Shown: in pieces, positions 1 to 8,000 of the stretch
Numbering within the stretch: position 1 is the first letter of the stretch
Layout of the letters: every line of letters starts with the position of its first letter
Source: Bacteroidales bacterium
GTDB taxonomy: Bacteria; Bacteroidota; Bacteroidia; Bacteroidales; VadinHA17
Assembly: GCA_020353115.1 (NCBI GenBank)
Contig: CP070687.1
Location: 2,013,538-2,024,263, forward strand
Direction of reading: 5' to 3'
Length of the DNA stretch: 10,726 nucleotides
Notes under the pieces: generated by a model
What the model was told of the DNA's origin: nothing
The model's input: only the letters and a program-made list of their open reading frames with translations
The model's database searches: none
Program-made: the position numbers and the translations under genes

Positions 1-617
1 ATTGCCCTCTTTATTACTTCATGGGCTTCTTTAATTCCATAGGTATGTGTAACCTCGCAATCCCTTATATTGCCTGGCAGGTCTTTGTATGTCAGAAAAT
101 AGTGTTTCAATCTGGTGATGACTGCAGGAGGACAATCCTTAATATCCTTATACCCGCCATAAACCGCGTCATTATAAAGGACGCCGATTATCTTATCATC
201 AGCCTCGTTCTCGTCAATCATCCTGAACCCCCCTATTGGCCTGGCTTCTACAAGAATGTCACCGTGAGTGATTTCCTTCTCCGTGAGTATACAGATGTCT
301 ATCGGATCTCCGTCTCCCCTGATCTTCTTGTTTTTCGTTTTTTCTATGCTGAATGCAGCAACACGTTCACCACTATAGGTCTGTGGTATAAATCCGTACA
401 AAGCAGGCACAATATTGGAATATTTTTGGGGACGGTCTATTCTCAGGTAGCCGGATATTTTATCTGCCTCATATTTTACCGTGTCTGTCGGAACCATTTC
501 AATAAAGCACGTTACCACCTTCGGAGCTTCAGCACCAATCTCAACACCATGCCAGGGATGGGATTTATAACGCAATCCCATTAATTTACCTATAGGATCC
601 ATCATTTTATTGCTCAT
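1..617 (-). CDS. ppa: Inorganic pyrophosphatase, soluble family I (3' end beyond the window)
   Basis: Cytoplasmic enzyme that hydrolyses pyrophosphate to two phosphates, pulling nucleotide, sugar and cell-wall precursor synthesis forward. I translated the minus strand from the ATG at 617-615. It stays open for 205 codons and runs off the left edge, so the C-terminus is missing. The family signature DGDPIDI lies at residues 102-108, with metal-binding aspartates D102, D104 and D107. Other family landmarks are KYEADK (48-53), R59/R62 after it, the DEADDK segment (about 137-142) and HYFLTYKDL (172-180) with the usual Tyr-Lys pair. All these residues match the family as known from the E. coli enzyme. 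A second in-frame ATG pair lies at codons 5-6, so the start could be 12-15 nt further in. It lies about 100 nt downstream of murF on the same strand, with its own candidate -7 box. The plus-strand ORF over this region is a shadow. The identification is secure. Confidence 0.95.
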   Translation of the reverse strand, partial: MSNKMMDPIGKLMGLRYKSHPWHGVEIGAEAPKVVTCFIEMVPTDTVKYEADKISGYLRIDRPQKYSNIVPALYGFIPQTYSGERVAAFSIEKTKNKKIRGDGDPIDICILTEKEITHGDILVEARPIGGFRMIDENEADDKIIGVLYNDAVYGGYKDIKDCPPAVITRLKHYFLTYKDLPGNIRDCEVTHTYGIKEAHEVIKRA

Positions 618-639
618 CTTCCTATACTTTTATTTCCTG

Positions 640-647
640 CAAAGTTA
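640..647 (-). promoter_or_regulatory. Candidate -7 box for ppa
   Basis: Read on the minus strand this is TAACTTTG, an exact match to the Bacteroidota TAnnTTTG -7 element, 22 nt upstream of the ppa ATG. No TTTG -33 element sits at the usual 19-nt spacing; the nearest TTG is 24 nt upstream (672-674). The box is plausible but the promoter is incomplete by the consensus. Confidence 0.4.
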
Positions 648-718
648 TGATTTAAAATAAACTCCTGAATTCAATACGAGTATCCCGCAATTACTTTCGC
701 AACAAATCATATGAAAAT

Positions 719-2014
719 TTAAAGATTGTTGATGATTTTTTCCAGTTCGATTTTCCTTGAACCTTTGATCAGGATATCCCGGTTTTTTAACGGTGAACTT
801 ATCAACCAGCCAATTAGTTCACCCACATTCCCGAACGTCATATATGCAGGATTCTTGTTAATCCTGCTAAAAACCGATCCCACCAGTATTACATTTTCAA
901 TTTCCATTTTTTCGAGGTTATGTATTAATTTCTCATGTTCCCGTTCAGCATCGGTTCCCAACTCCAGCATATCACCAAGTATTAGCGTTACATCCCTGCC
1001 CCGTGATTCGACAAAATCTTTTATTGCGGCGTCCATACTGGTTGGATTGGCATTATACGCATCAAGCAGCAAGGTGTTTCTTTCTGTATGAATAATTTGA
1101 GAACGGTTGTTGGCCGGCTGATAGGCTTCAACAGCCTTGACAATCTCCATGGGATCAATGTCGAAATAAACACCAATCCTGGCTGCGGCCATTATATTCT
1201 CGAAATTGTAGTTACCTGCCAGTTTCGTCCGGACAGGGTATTCATTGTTTTGAAAACGGAGAATCAGGTTCAGGAAGAGTGTGTTTTCAATATCATCGTA
1301 AGGGTAACCAGAGATTTGATCGTCCATGTATGGTATAATACGGACTTTTCTATGGTCAAGCATTTCTGCAAGCTGGTAGTTTTTATCGTTATAAAATATG
1401 ACTCCGCCTGTGTCTTCAAGAAAATCATACAATTCAGATTTCGCCTTCAACACATTTCCCGGGGAACCGAATCCTTCAAGATGGGCCAGCCCGATGTTTG
1501 TGACCAGCCCGTGAGTTGGCCTGGCAATATTGCATAGTTTCTCAACTTCACCAATATGATTGGCCCCGATTTCTATGATTGCAATCTCTGTTTTCCCGGC
1601 TATGCCAAGAACGGATAGTGGTACACCGATATGATTATTCAGGTTTCCTTCCGTAGCAAAGACTTTATATTTTCTTCCGAGTACTCTGTCCGTCAGTTCT
1701 TTGGTAGTGGTTTTTCCATTCGAACCCGTTATTGCAAGCACCGGAATATTTAGATTTGTCCTGTGTATACGGGCAAGCTCCTGGAGTGTTTCCAATACAT
1801 CGTTAACCAGTATATACCGGTTACCCTTATCGAATGAATCGTCATCGATAACTGAATAGGAGCAACCTTTACCAAGTGCTTCCTGTGCAAACGCATTCCC
1901 ATTGAAATTTTCACCTTTTAAGGCAAAAAAGATTGCTCCTTCCCTGACCTTTCTTGAATCTGTCGAGATTACAGGGTAATCGGTAAATATCCGGTATAAA
2001 TCTTCAATTCTCAT
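719..2014 (-). CDS. murF: UDP-N-acetylmuramoyl-tripeptide--D-alanyl-D-alanine ligase (MurF)
   Basis: Cytoplasmic Mur ligase that uses ATP to add D-Ala-D-Ala to the UDP-MurNAc tripeptide, completing the peptidoglycan pentapeptide precursor. The 431-residue product is of normal MurF length. Landmarks in order are the N-terminal substrate motif STDSR (17-21), the ATP-binding loop TGSNGKTT (96-103), EIGANHIGE (148-156), NIGLAHLEGFG (173-183), the KAKSE segment with the lysine that is carbamylated in Mur ligases (about 190-194), LAGNYNFENI (265-274), NNRS (302-305), DAYNANPTS (318-326), GDMLELG (347-353) and LIKGSR (415-420). The frame remains open 34 codons further upstream to an ATG at 2116, but I prefer the ATG at 2014-2012. 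Family members begin near MRIEDLY, the upstream residues look unlike any MurF domain, and a good promoter lies inside that extension. The neighbouring order murF-gldJ is common in Bacteroidota. Confidence 0.95.
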   Translation of the reverse strand: MRIEDLYRIFTDYPVISTDSRKVREGAIFFALKGENFNGNAFAQEALGKGCSYSVIDDDSFDKGNRYILVNDVLETLQELARIHRTNLNIPVLAITGSNGKTTTKELTDRVLGRKYKVFATEGNLNNHIGVPLSVLGIAGKTEIAIIEIGANHIGEVEKLCNIARPTHGLVTNIGLAHLEGFGSPGNVLKAKSELYDFLEDTGGVIFYNDKNYQLAEMLDHRKVRIIPYMDDQISGYPYDDIENTLFLNLILRFQNNEYPVRTKLAGNYNFENIMAAARIGVYFDIDPMEIVKAVEAYQPANNRSQIIHTERNTLLLDAYNANPTSMDAAIKDFVESRGRDVTLILGDMLELGTDAEREHEKLIHNLEKMEIENVILVGSVFSRINKNPAYMTFGNVGELIGWLISSPLKNRDILIKGSRKIELEKIINNL

Positions 2015-2062
2015 TTGCCAGGGCAGGGTGAATACAGGCTTGAATTTAACACATTGAATTTG

Positions 2063-2093
2063 AAAATATATACAAAAAGGGAAGAATTCCAAA
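2063..2093 (-). promoter_or_regulatory. Candidate murF promoter (-33 TTTG, 19-nt spacer, -7 TATATTTT)
   Basis: On the minus strand TTTG (2093-2090) is followed after exactly 19 nt by TATATTTT (2070-2063), one mismatch from the Bacteroidota TAnnTTTG -7 box. The spacing is the family norm. The -7 box ends 48 nt before the preferred murF ATG at 2014. This placement argues that the longer in-frame start at 2116 is not used. Confidence 0.5.
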
Positions 2094-2194
2094 CTGAAAT
2101 CCGTTATCTTCCACAATATTCATGTTTCATTCGGCATTTCTGATCAATGGTGTTTTTCTGTTTTGAAACAGTCGGAGTAATTTGGTTTTTCGGG

Positions 2195-2226
2195 AAAAAA
2201 AAACCTCATTTTAAAAATGAGGTTTT
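2195..2226 (-). terminator. Intrinsic terminator of gldJ
   Basis: The stem CCTCATT / AATGAGG (2204-2210 and 2216-2222) has a 5-nt loop and is extended on both sides by A/T pairs. Read on the minus strand, the hairpin begins about 21 nt after the gldJ stop codon and is followed by a run of nine T. This is a textbook Rho-independent terminator. It separates gldJ transcription from murF, which has its own promoter. On the plus strand only four T follow, so termination in that direction would be weak. Confidence 0.85.
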
Positions 2227-2247
2227 GCTATTGATTTCTAAAATATT

Positions 2248-3756
2248 TTAAAATCCTGCGGGGCTTCCAACCCGGATCATGGCGCATCGAAAACCAAGGT
2301 CAGGTCTGGAGCTTTCCTGGTCCAGGTATCTTCTTGTTGCCGGGCTTAACCAGTAAGCCCTGTCTCTCCACGATCCGCCCTTATAGACCCTGGCCCTGTC
2401 ATTTATGAGACTCATATAATCATTAGCTCCCGGATTGGGATTTTGGACATACATTCCGCCCGTACTGATGGTATCATCGGGATTGTCCCACTTAGTCATA
2501 TCATCCTGCAGTCTCGATTGCAGGTCACCATCCCTGTAGTTCCTGTAATCTGCTTTCTGGTAATTGTATCTGGATGCTGATTCCACTTCGGTTACTTCCC
2601 TCCACCTAAGTCTTCCGAGGCTGTCTTTCTCAGCCACATTTCCTTCCTGGTCTCTTTCAAGAGCTGTAAAAATATTACCCCTGTAAGGATTGAACGATTC
2701 CATATCCTCATAGGAGAGAGGTCTGTAAACATCCTGTACCCATTCGTTCACATTCCCTGCCATACAGTATAATCCGTAATCGTTTGGCCAGAATGATTTT
2801 ACCGGAGCACAAATACTTGCATTATCATTCAGATTCCCGGCAACACCCATCAGGTCGCCTTTACCCCTGGTAAAATTCGCCATCATATTACCACGGTGCC
2901 TTCTTTCCGGATTCCTGACATTATGACCACTCCAGGGATATAATTTTCTTTCATAGATCCTTTCGTCATAAGTATTTCCGATTAATGCCAGTGCGGCAAA
3001 TTCCCATTCCGCTTCTGTCGGGAGGCGATATTTGGGTAATAAAATTCCATCCTCAAGTCTTACTCTTCTTTCCTCCTGGTTTGGATCGAGGCTTGGCAGG
3101 TTTTGGTTTACAACACCTTCATACTGTCCTACGAGGTATGCATCGGTATTGTAATTATTTTCATCAACCTGGTTTGGATCCATTGACAGGATGCCTTCCT
3201 CTATTAGAAGCATTTCATTCACCCGATCGGTTCTCCAGATGCAGTAATCGTTTGCCTGCAACCAGTTTACACCGACTACGGGATAATCGTTGTATGAAGG
3301 ATGACGGAAATAATACTCAACGTATGGTTCATTATATGCTAGCGGGCTTCTCCATACCAATGTATCGGGCAAAGCTCTTCTATACACCTGTGGGTAGCTG
3401 ATAAATACTCTCTCAATCCAATAAAGGTATTCACGGTAATCAACATTTCTGATCTCTGATTCATCCATATAAAATGAGGAAACCGTTACACGGCGGGGAA
3501 TATTATTCCAGTCATACGTGACATCCTGCTCAACCCTGCCCATGGTAAAGGTTCCGCCTTCAATCAGAACCAATCCAGGACCTGTTGGTTGTTCAAAATC
3601 ATGAATCACTTCAAATCCGCCGTAATCGGGATCATTATACCGCCAGCCTGTTGCCTGGGAAACATCTTTATCTCCTCTTCCTCCAAGCAAACTGCAGGAA
3701 GTTATAAAAACCGATACAGCCAAAACTCCAGCTAAGTTTTTAAACTTTAAGTTCAT
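2248..3756 (-). CDS. gldJ: Gliding motility / type IX secretion lipoprotein GldJ
   Basis: Lipoprotein of the GldJ/GldK family. In Flavobacterium it is required for gliding and for stability of GldK, part of the periplasmic ring of the T9SS. The 502-residue product starts with a lipoprotein signal peptide ending in ITS-C, with Cys21 as the lipidated residue. The body is a formylglycine-generating-enzyme-like (FGE/sulfatase-modifying) fold: EGGTFTMG (66-73), YPVVGVNWLQANDY (158-171), RLPTEAEWEFAA (244-255), YCMAGNVNEWV (330-340), YKGGSWRD (458-465) and RPDLGFRC (484-491). The segment TGWRYNDPDYGGF (36-48) and the TFTMGRVEQDV...DWNN stretch mark GldJ rather than its paralogue GldK. No cysteine lies between 458 and 490, where FGE carries its active-site cysteines, so it is presumably structural rather than enzymatic. 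It lies downstream of the PorP/SprF-like gene, 78 nt away, with its own -7 box, and ends at a strong terminator. The murF-gldJ-porU neighbourhood supports the name. Confidence 0.93.
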   Translation of the reverse strand: MNLKFKNLAGVLAVSVFITSCSLLGGRGDKDVSQATGWRYNDPDYGGFEVIHDFEQPTGPGLVLIEGGTFTMGRVEQDVTYDWNNIPRRVTVSSFYMDESEIRNVDYREYLYWIERVFISYPQVYRRALPDTLVWRSPLAYNEPYVEYYFRHPSYNDYPVVGVNWLQANDYCIWRTDRVNEMLLIEEGILSMDPNQVDENNYNTDAYLVGQYEGVVNQNLPSLDPNQEERRVRLEDGILLPKYRLPTEAEWEFAALALIGNTYDERIYERKLYPWSGHNVRNPERRHRGNMMANFTRGKGDLMGVAGNLNDNASICAPVKSFWPNDYGLYCMAGNVNEWVQDVYRPLSYEDMESFNPYRGNIFTALERDQEGNVAEKDSLGRLRWREVTEVESASRYNYQKADYRNYRDGDLQSRLQDDMTKWDNPDDTISTGGMYVQNPNPGANDYMSLINDRARVYKGGSWRDRAYWLSPATRRYLDQESSRPDLGFRCAMIRVGSPAGF

Positions 3757-3787
3757 AACTATTAGATTTTTACGCTAGTAACAATTT

Positions 3788-3795
3788 CAAATATA
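3788..3795 (-). promoter_or_regulatory. Candidate -7 box for gldJ
   Basis: The minus strand reads TATATTTG, an exact TAnnTTTG match, 31 nt upstream of the gldJ ATG and inside the AT-rich 78-nt gap after the PorP/SprF-like gene. No TTTG is found at the usual -33 distance, so activity may be modest or the gene may also be read through from upstream. No terminator hairpin separates the two genes, which leaves cotranscription possible. Confidence 0.5.
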
Positions 3796-3834
3796 ATAAA
3801 AAATGACTTAAAAAATACTTTTTACCCAAAATAA

Positions 3835-4869
3835 CTAAATTTTAGGTGTTTTTATTGCCCGGACAACATTACTTTTTTCAACATTTCCGAAACCAACTAT
3901 ACACGAGATTTCATGAGCACCCGTTCCGGGAATACCGGTTCCTGCTCCGCTTACAATCATATCGTAACTGTATGACAAACTCACATCCCTGTAATGTGCA
4001 GCCAGTCCGATAATAACGGTACTGAATGAAAATGCCAGATCATGGCGGATCCATGCTCCAAGGGAAACCGGCTCTCTTGACAATATAAATCCATAGTTTA
4101 AATTCTGATAATGATTCTGTTGCTGGTAAAGCAGGGTGGGAGTCAGAATAACTGATCCCGCTCTGTCCGCTGAGCCCGTCAGGTAAAAGTTGTTAGCTAC
4201 ATGAACCGAATATTTACGGGGAAGCCGGGCCTCTTCAATCGGATTATCAGAAATTCCGGGCTTTGCCAGGTGATGTATTACAATACCCCCATATAACTCC
4301 TTGTAAATCCCAAGAAAACCTACGGCAAAATCAGGGTATATTTTCCCATACCCGGATATCGTTTCGAGGGTGGGATATGATACTCCCCGGAACGGATCGA
4401 TCATGTCTTCAAAAACCAGATCTCCCGAATTTAAACTGTTCTGATTCAGGGATGCCTGTAACCCTGCAAAAACAAATAGATCTCTTGTCACCCGGAGGTG
4501 ATATGAATATATAAAAGCAGCCGAATATTTTCGTATGGTTCCGCTCCCGAGGTTATCATTAAAAACATGAATTCCTACACCACCATGCACAAATTCCAAA
4601 GGTTGATCATAGGAGGCGCTGTAGGTTACAAAATCCGAACTCAATTCAGGCCACTGATCACGGTAGTTAAGAGTGAACCTGATGTTTCCTGATGAGCCGG
4701 CAAATGCGGGATTAAAATAGAGGGAGTTGGGATAAAACTGGGAAAACTGAAGATCCTGGCTCTGTGCCTTTCCGGACCAGATAAGCAGGACCAGGCAAAG
4801 GATATATCCCGGTCTTGGCCTGTATCCGGACAAACCTGTCCTGTTATCTATGTCTGCTGCAATTTTCAT
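3835..4869 (-). CDS. PorP/SprF-family type IX secretion outer-membrane protein
   Basis: A predicted outer-membrane beta-barrel of 344 residues. PorP and SprF are family members needed for T9SS secretion (PorP) or for export of the adhesin SprB (SprF). A signal peptide is visible: a long, basic-ended n-region (1-21), a hydrophobic core (22-31), and likely cleavage after KAQS (34-37). The hallmark start of the mature protein follows at once: QFSQFYPNSLYFNPAFAGS (41-59). Further family features are YRDQWP (69-74), GVGIHVFNDNLGS (97-109), alternating strands throughout, SYSYDMIVSG (299-308) and GAHEIS (317-322). The n-region is unusually long; a TTG at codon 13 would give a more typical signal peptide, but ATG is kept as the simplest start. 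The gene lies between gldJ and the divergent porU. I cannot tell whether it is the core PorP or a cargo-linked SprF-type paralogue, so no symbol is given. No large SprB-like adhesin lies beside it. Confidence 0.88.
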   Translation of the reverse strand: MKIAADIDNRTGLSGYRPRPGYILCLVLLIWSGKAQSQDLQFSQFYPNSLYFNPAFAGSSGNIRFTLNYRDQWPELSSDFVTYSASYDQPLEFVHGGVGIHVFNDNLGSGTIRKYSAAFIYSYHLRVTRDLFVFAGLQASLNQNSLNSGDLVFEDMIDPFRGVSYPTLETISGYGKIYPDFAVGFLGIYKELYGGIVIHHLAKPGISDNPIEEARLPRKYSVHVANNFYLTGSADRAGSVILTPTLLYQQQNHYQNLNYGFILSREPVSLGAWIRHDLAFSFSTVIIGLAAHYRDVSLSYSYDMIVSGAGTGIPGTGAHEISCIVGFGNVEKSNVVRAIKTPKI

Positions 4870-5009
4870 TTGTTTTCCTTAACCTACAATATAAGCGGAT
4901 TACATTACGTTTAATTGTCTAATAAACAAAATTATTTCTTCCCCGGCAATAAAACTTACTTTTCATAAAGTTTTGTTTATTTGTACCATTTCAACGGTTT
5001 AAACAGAGA
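4870..5009. promoter_or_regulatory. Divergent promoter region between the PorP/SprF-like gene and porU
   Basis: These 140 nt must hold the 5' signals for both transcription directions. On the plus side, TTTATTTG (4976-4983), followed by TACC, resembles the TAnnTTTG -7 box with one mismatch and lies 26 nt before the porU ATG. On the minus side TTATATTG near the PorP-like start is a weaker candidate. No good -33 element was found for either gene. An 11-bp inverted repeat (listed separately) flanks the centre. Confidence 0.5.
4921..4981. repeat. 11-bp inverted repeat in the divergent promoter region
   Basis: AATAAACAAAA (4921-4931) and its exact reverse complement TTTTGTTTATT (4971-4981) are 39 nt apart. 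The same word TTTTGTTTATT therefore faces each divergent gene: it ends 28 nt before the porU ATG and 51 nt before the PorP/SprF-like ATG. The right arm overlaps the candidate porU -7 box. It could be a regulator's paired site or promoter elements of similar sequence. The arms are AT-rich, so chance is a real alternative. Confidence 0.5.
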
Positions 5010-8000
5010 ATGAGAAAGGGATATCTCATAACGGGATTGGTAATATGCTTATTGCATGCTGTTTTATTCTTATCGGCCCAGGTAAAATCCGTTTCGAGGG
5101 TGATCCAATGGGATAAGCCGGATGATACATTCCTTTCAGGACCGGAAAGAGAAGAATCCACCGTAAACAAAACTCTTCTTCATTTCAGTCATGCAATCTA
5201 CATCTACCCGGATACCCTGGTACCCGTATACCATGAATCGGTAAAGGGTCCGGATATCCATGACGGTTCTGAAATTAAAATCGGGAACTTCATATTTCAA
5301 CCATTACAGGATCAGAAAGGGATTCCTGCTGATTTAATTGCCTCCCTCTCTGATACAATAACAATTGATTCAAAGCTTATACATATAAGAAAACAACCGG
5401 TTATAGAATTCACCCTTATACCGTTACGACGAAATCCCGGAACCGGTGTGCCTGAAAAACTGGTATACTTCACGTACCAGATTGATAATTCCAATGTAGC
5501 CCCAAAAGGATCATCCGTTGTATCCACCCAGTACAGTTCATCATCCGTTCTTGCCAGTGGAATATGGGTTAAAATCAGGATACCTGAAGATGGTATTTAT
5601 AAACTCTCATACTCGGACCTTGTCTCCATGGGTTTAGCGAATCCATCCAACCCGAGGATTTTTGGAAACGGAGGGGCTATGCTTCCTTTCAATTCAGCCA
5701 TTCCCCGGCCCGATGATCTTACAGAGAATGCCATCCTGTTTGAAAAAGGAAGCGATGGTGTTTTTAACCAGGGAGATTATATCCTGTTTTACGGGAAAGG
5801 ACCGGGAAACTGGTACTATAAAGAAAGTGAACAACAATTCAATTACAGAAGACATTTATATTCAGAGGCAGGATTTTATTTCATCACTTCCGATGCCGGT
5901 TCAGGAAAGACCATTGATATTGCTGAAGAGATCGGCAATTCCGAAAACCATGTTGTCGATTGTTTCGACGATTTCCAAATACATGAAGTTGAAGCTGTAA
6001 ACCTGATCAAATCCGGCAGGGAGTGGTATGAACCTATTGTAAGTACAGGTGAAAATATTTTTACCTTCAGTTTTCAGAATATTGATATCACCAATCCGGC
6101 CAAACTTAAATCCAGGTTGCTGGCACGGTCCTCAACCACATCCACATATACAATATATGCAGATGGCAATAACCTGGTTACCGGAGATTTGCCGGCAATA
6201 ACCGGTCTTTACCAGTTTGCCAATGCCCGAAGCAATCTGAGCAGCTTCCTGCCCGCCAATGAGGAGATCAGTATCTCAATCCAGTTCAACAATCCAGGTG
6301 CTGAAACCTGGCTGGATTACCTGATCCTCAATGTACGACGTCACCTGATAATGGAAGGTACACAGATGCATTTCCGCGATATCGAATCGGTTGGAACCGG
6401 TAACATAAGCCTTTTCCAGCTATCCGGTGCAACACCCGTAACACGGATATGGGACATAACGGATTTAACTGATATTAAAGAAATACCGGTAACCTATGGA
6501 TCGGGACAATTAGAATTTAAGGTTCAAACAGATTCACTGAGGGAATTTATTGCTTTTGATGATGCCGGGTTTCTCACCCCGGAGGTGGGTGAAAATCCTG
6601 TTCCCAATCAGAATCTTCACGGCCTCGGACCGGTTGATATGATTATCGTCAGCCATTCCGACTTTATCAGCCAGGCCAATCAGCTTGCCGATATTCACAG
6701 AAGCAAGGATAACCTTGCCACAGAGGTTGTTACACCGGAAATGATATACAACGAATTCTCTTCTGGTGCACCCGATGTTACAGCAATCCGTGATTTCGTA
6801 AAAATGTTTTACGACCGGGCAGTAAATGAAGATGAGATGCCGGAATATTTGCTCTTATTTGGAGACGGATCCTACGATAACCTGTCTGACCATGAAAACA
6901 ATACTAACCGGATTCTAACCTACCAGTCGGTATTTAGTGACAACGACTTAATAACATCTGTCAGATCATATGTAACCGATGATTTCTTCGGATTGCTCGA
7001 TGACGGAGAAGAGATCGGTTCCGGAAAAGTTGATATTGGAATAGGAAGATTCCCGGTTACAACAACCGAAGAAGCGGAAACCATAATTAACAAGGTCATG
7101 AAATACCTTGATCCGGAGGCTATGGGTAGCTGGCGAAACACGATAAGTTTTATCGGCGACGATCTTGATGGGAACGATTTCGACGGAACGATCCATATGT
7201 CACAAGCCGATGCCCTGGCAACCGATATTGAGAGCACATATCCCGCTTTTGACCTTGAGAAAATTTACCTTGATGCTTACCCGCAGGTTTCCACATCCAG
7301 GGGAGAAGCGTATCCGGAAGTCAATAATGCGATAAACGACAGAATACATTCCGGCACATTGATAATCAATTATTTAGGGCATGGCAACGAGAGAGGGCTG
7401 GCTCATGAAGGGATATTGAATTTAAACGATATATTATCCTGGACAAATTCCGACAAACTTCCGTTGTTTATTACCGCTACCTGTGAGTTCAGCCGTTTTG
7501 ATGATGTCGACAGAACGGTTGCCGGTGAAATAACGGAGAAGAACTCTGCCGGTGAATATGTGCTTTTACATCCGGGAGGTGGTGGAATAGCATTGTTAAC
7601 CACAACTCGGCTGGTTTATTCTTCATCCAATTTTGTCCTGAACCAGAAATTTTACCAGTATGCATTCACGAGGGATGAGAATGGAAACAAACTTCGACTG
7701 GGAGATATTATTCGTCTGTCAAAGAATGATGTTTTCGGCACCAACAAAAGAAATTTTACCTTACTTGGTGATCCTGCACTGGAACTGGCCTATCCCCGAT
7801 TCAATGTAATAACCGATTCCATAAACGGTGAAACCCTAGCGGCAGCTGATGATACATTGAAAGCATTGAGTAAAGTAACCATTTCGGGACATGTGGCGGA
7901 TGAAACAGGCAACATCCTTAACGGTTTTTCAGGAACCTTATTCCCGGCTGTGTATGACAAACCGGTTCTGGTAACAACGCTTGGAAACGATCCTCATCCA

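Larger units (their letters stand above)
2015..2247. other. Intergenic region between gldJ and murF
   Basis: This 233-nt gap holds the gldJ terminator (2195-2226) and the candidate murF promoter (2063-2093). The stretch 2117-2190 shows only a loose 7-bp inverted pair, TGTTTCA (2123-2129) and TGAAACA (2164-2170), 34 nt apart, to which I give no meaning. I see no small gene or RNA here. Confidence 0.6.

Noticed and set aside
21..584. Long plus-strand open frame of 187 codons at the left edge
   Set aside because: It lies antisense to a well-supported pyrophosphatase with intact active-site motifs, and its own translation has no recognisable domain.
726..1537. Two plus-strand open frames (726-1091 and 1088-1537) that abut end to start
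   Set aside because: Both are antisense to murF, whose motifs run through the whole stretch. Their near-overlap is coincidental.
2123..2170. Inverted pair TGTTTCA / TGAAACA in the gldJ-murF gap
   Set aside because: Only 7 bp with a 34-nt spacer; expected by chance in AT-rich intergenic DNA and not tied to a promoter element.
2985..3401. Plus-strand open frame of 138 codons inside gldJ
   Set aside because: Antisense to conserved GldJ segments, with no recognisable family features.
6920..7603. Minus-strand open frames opposite the PorU catalytic domain
   Set aside because: They are shadows of the strongly constrained C25 domain, which includes the catalytic His and Cys on the plus strand.
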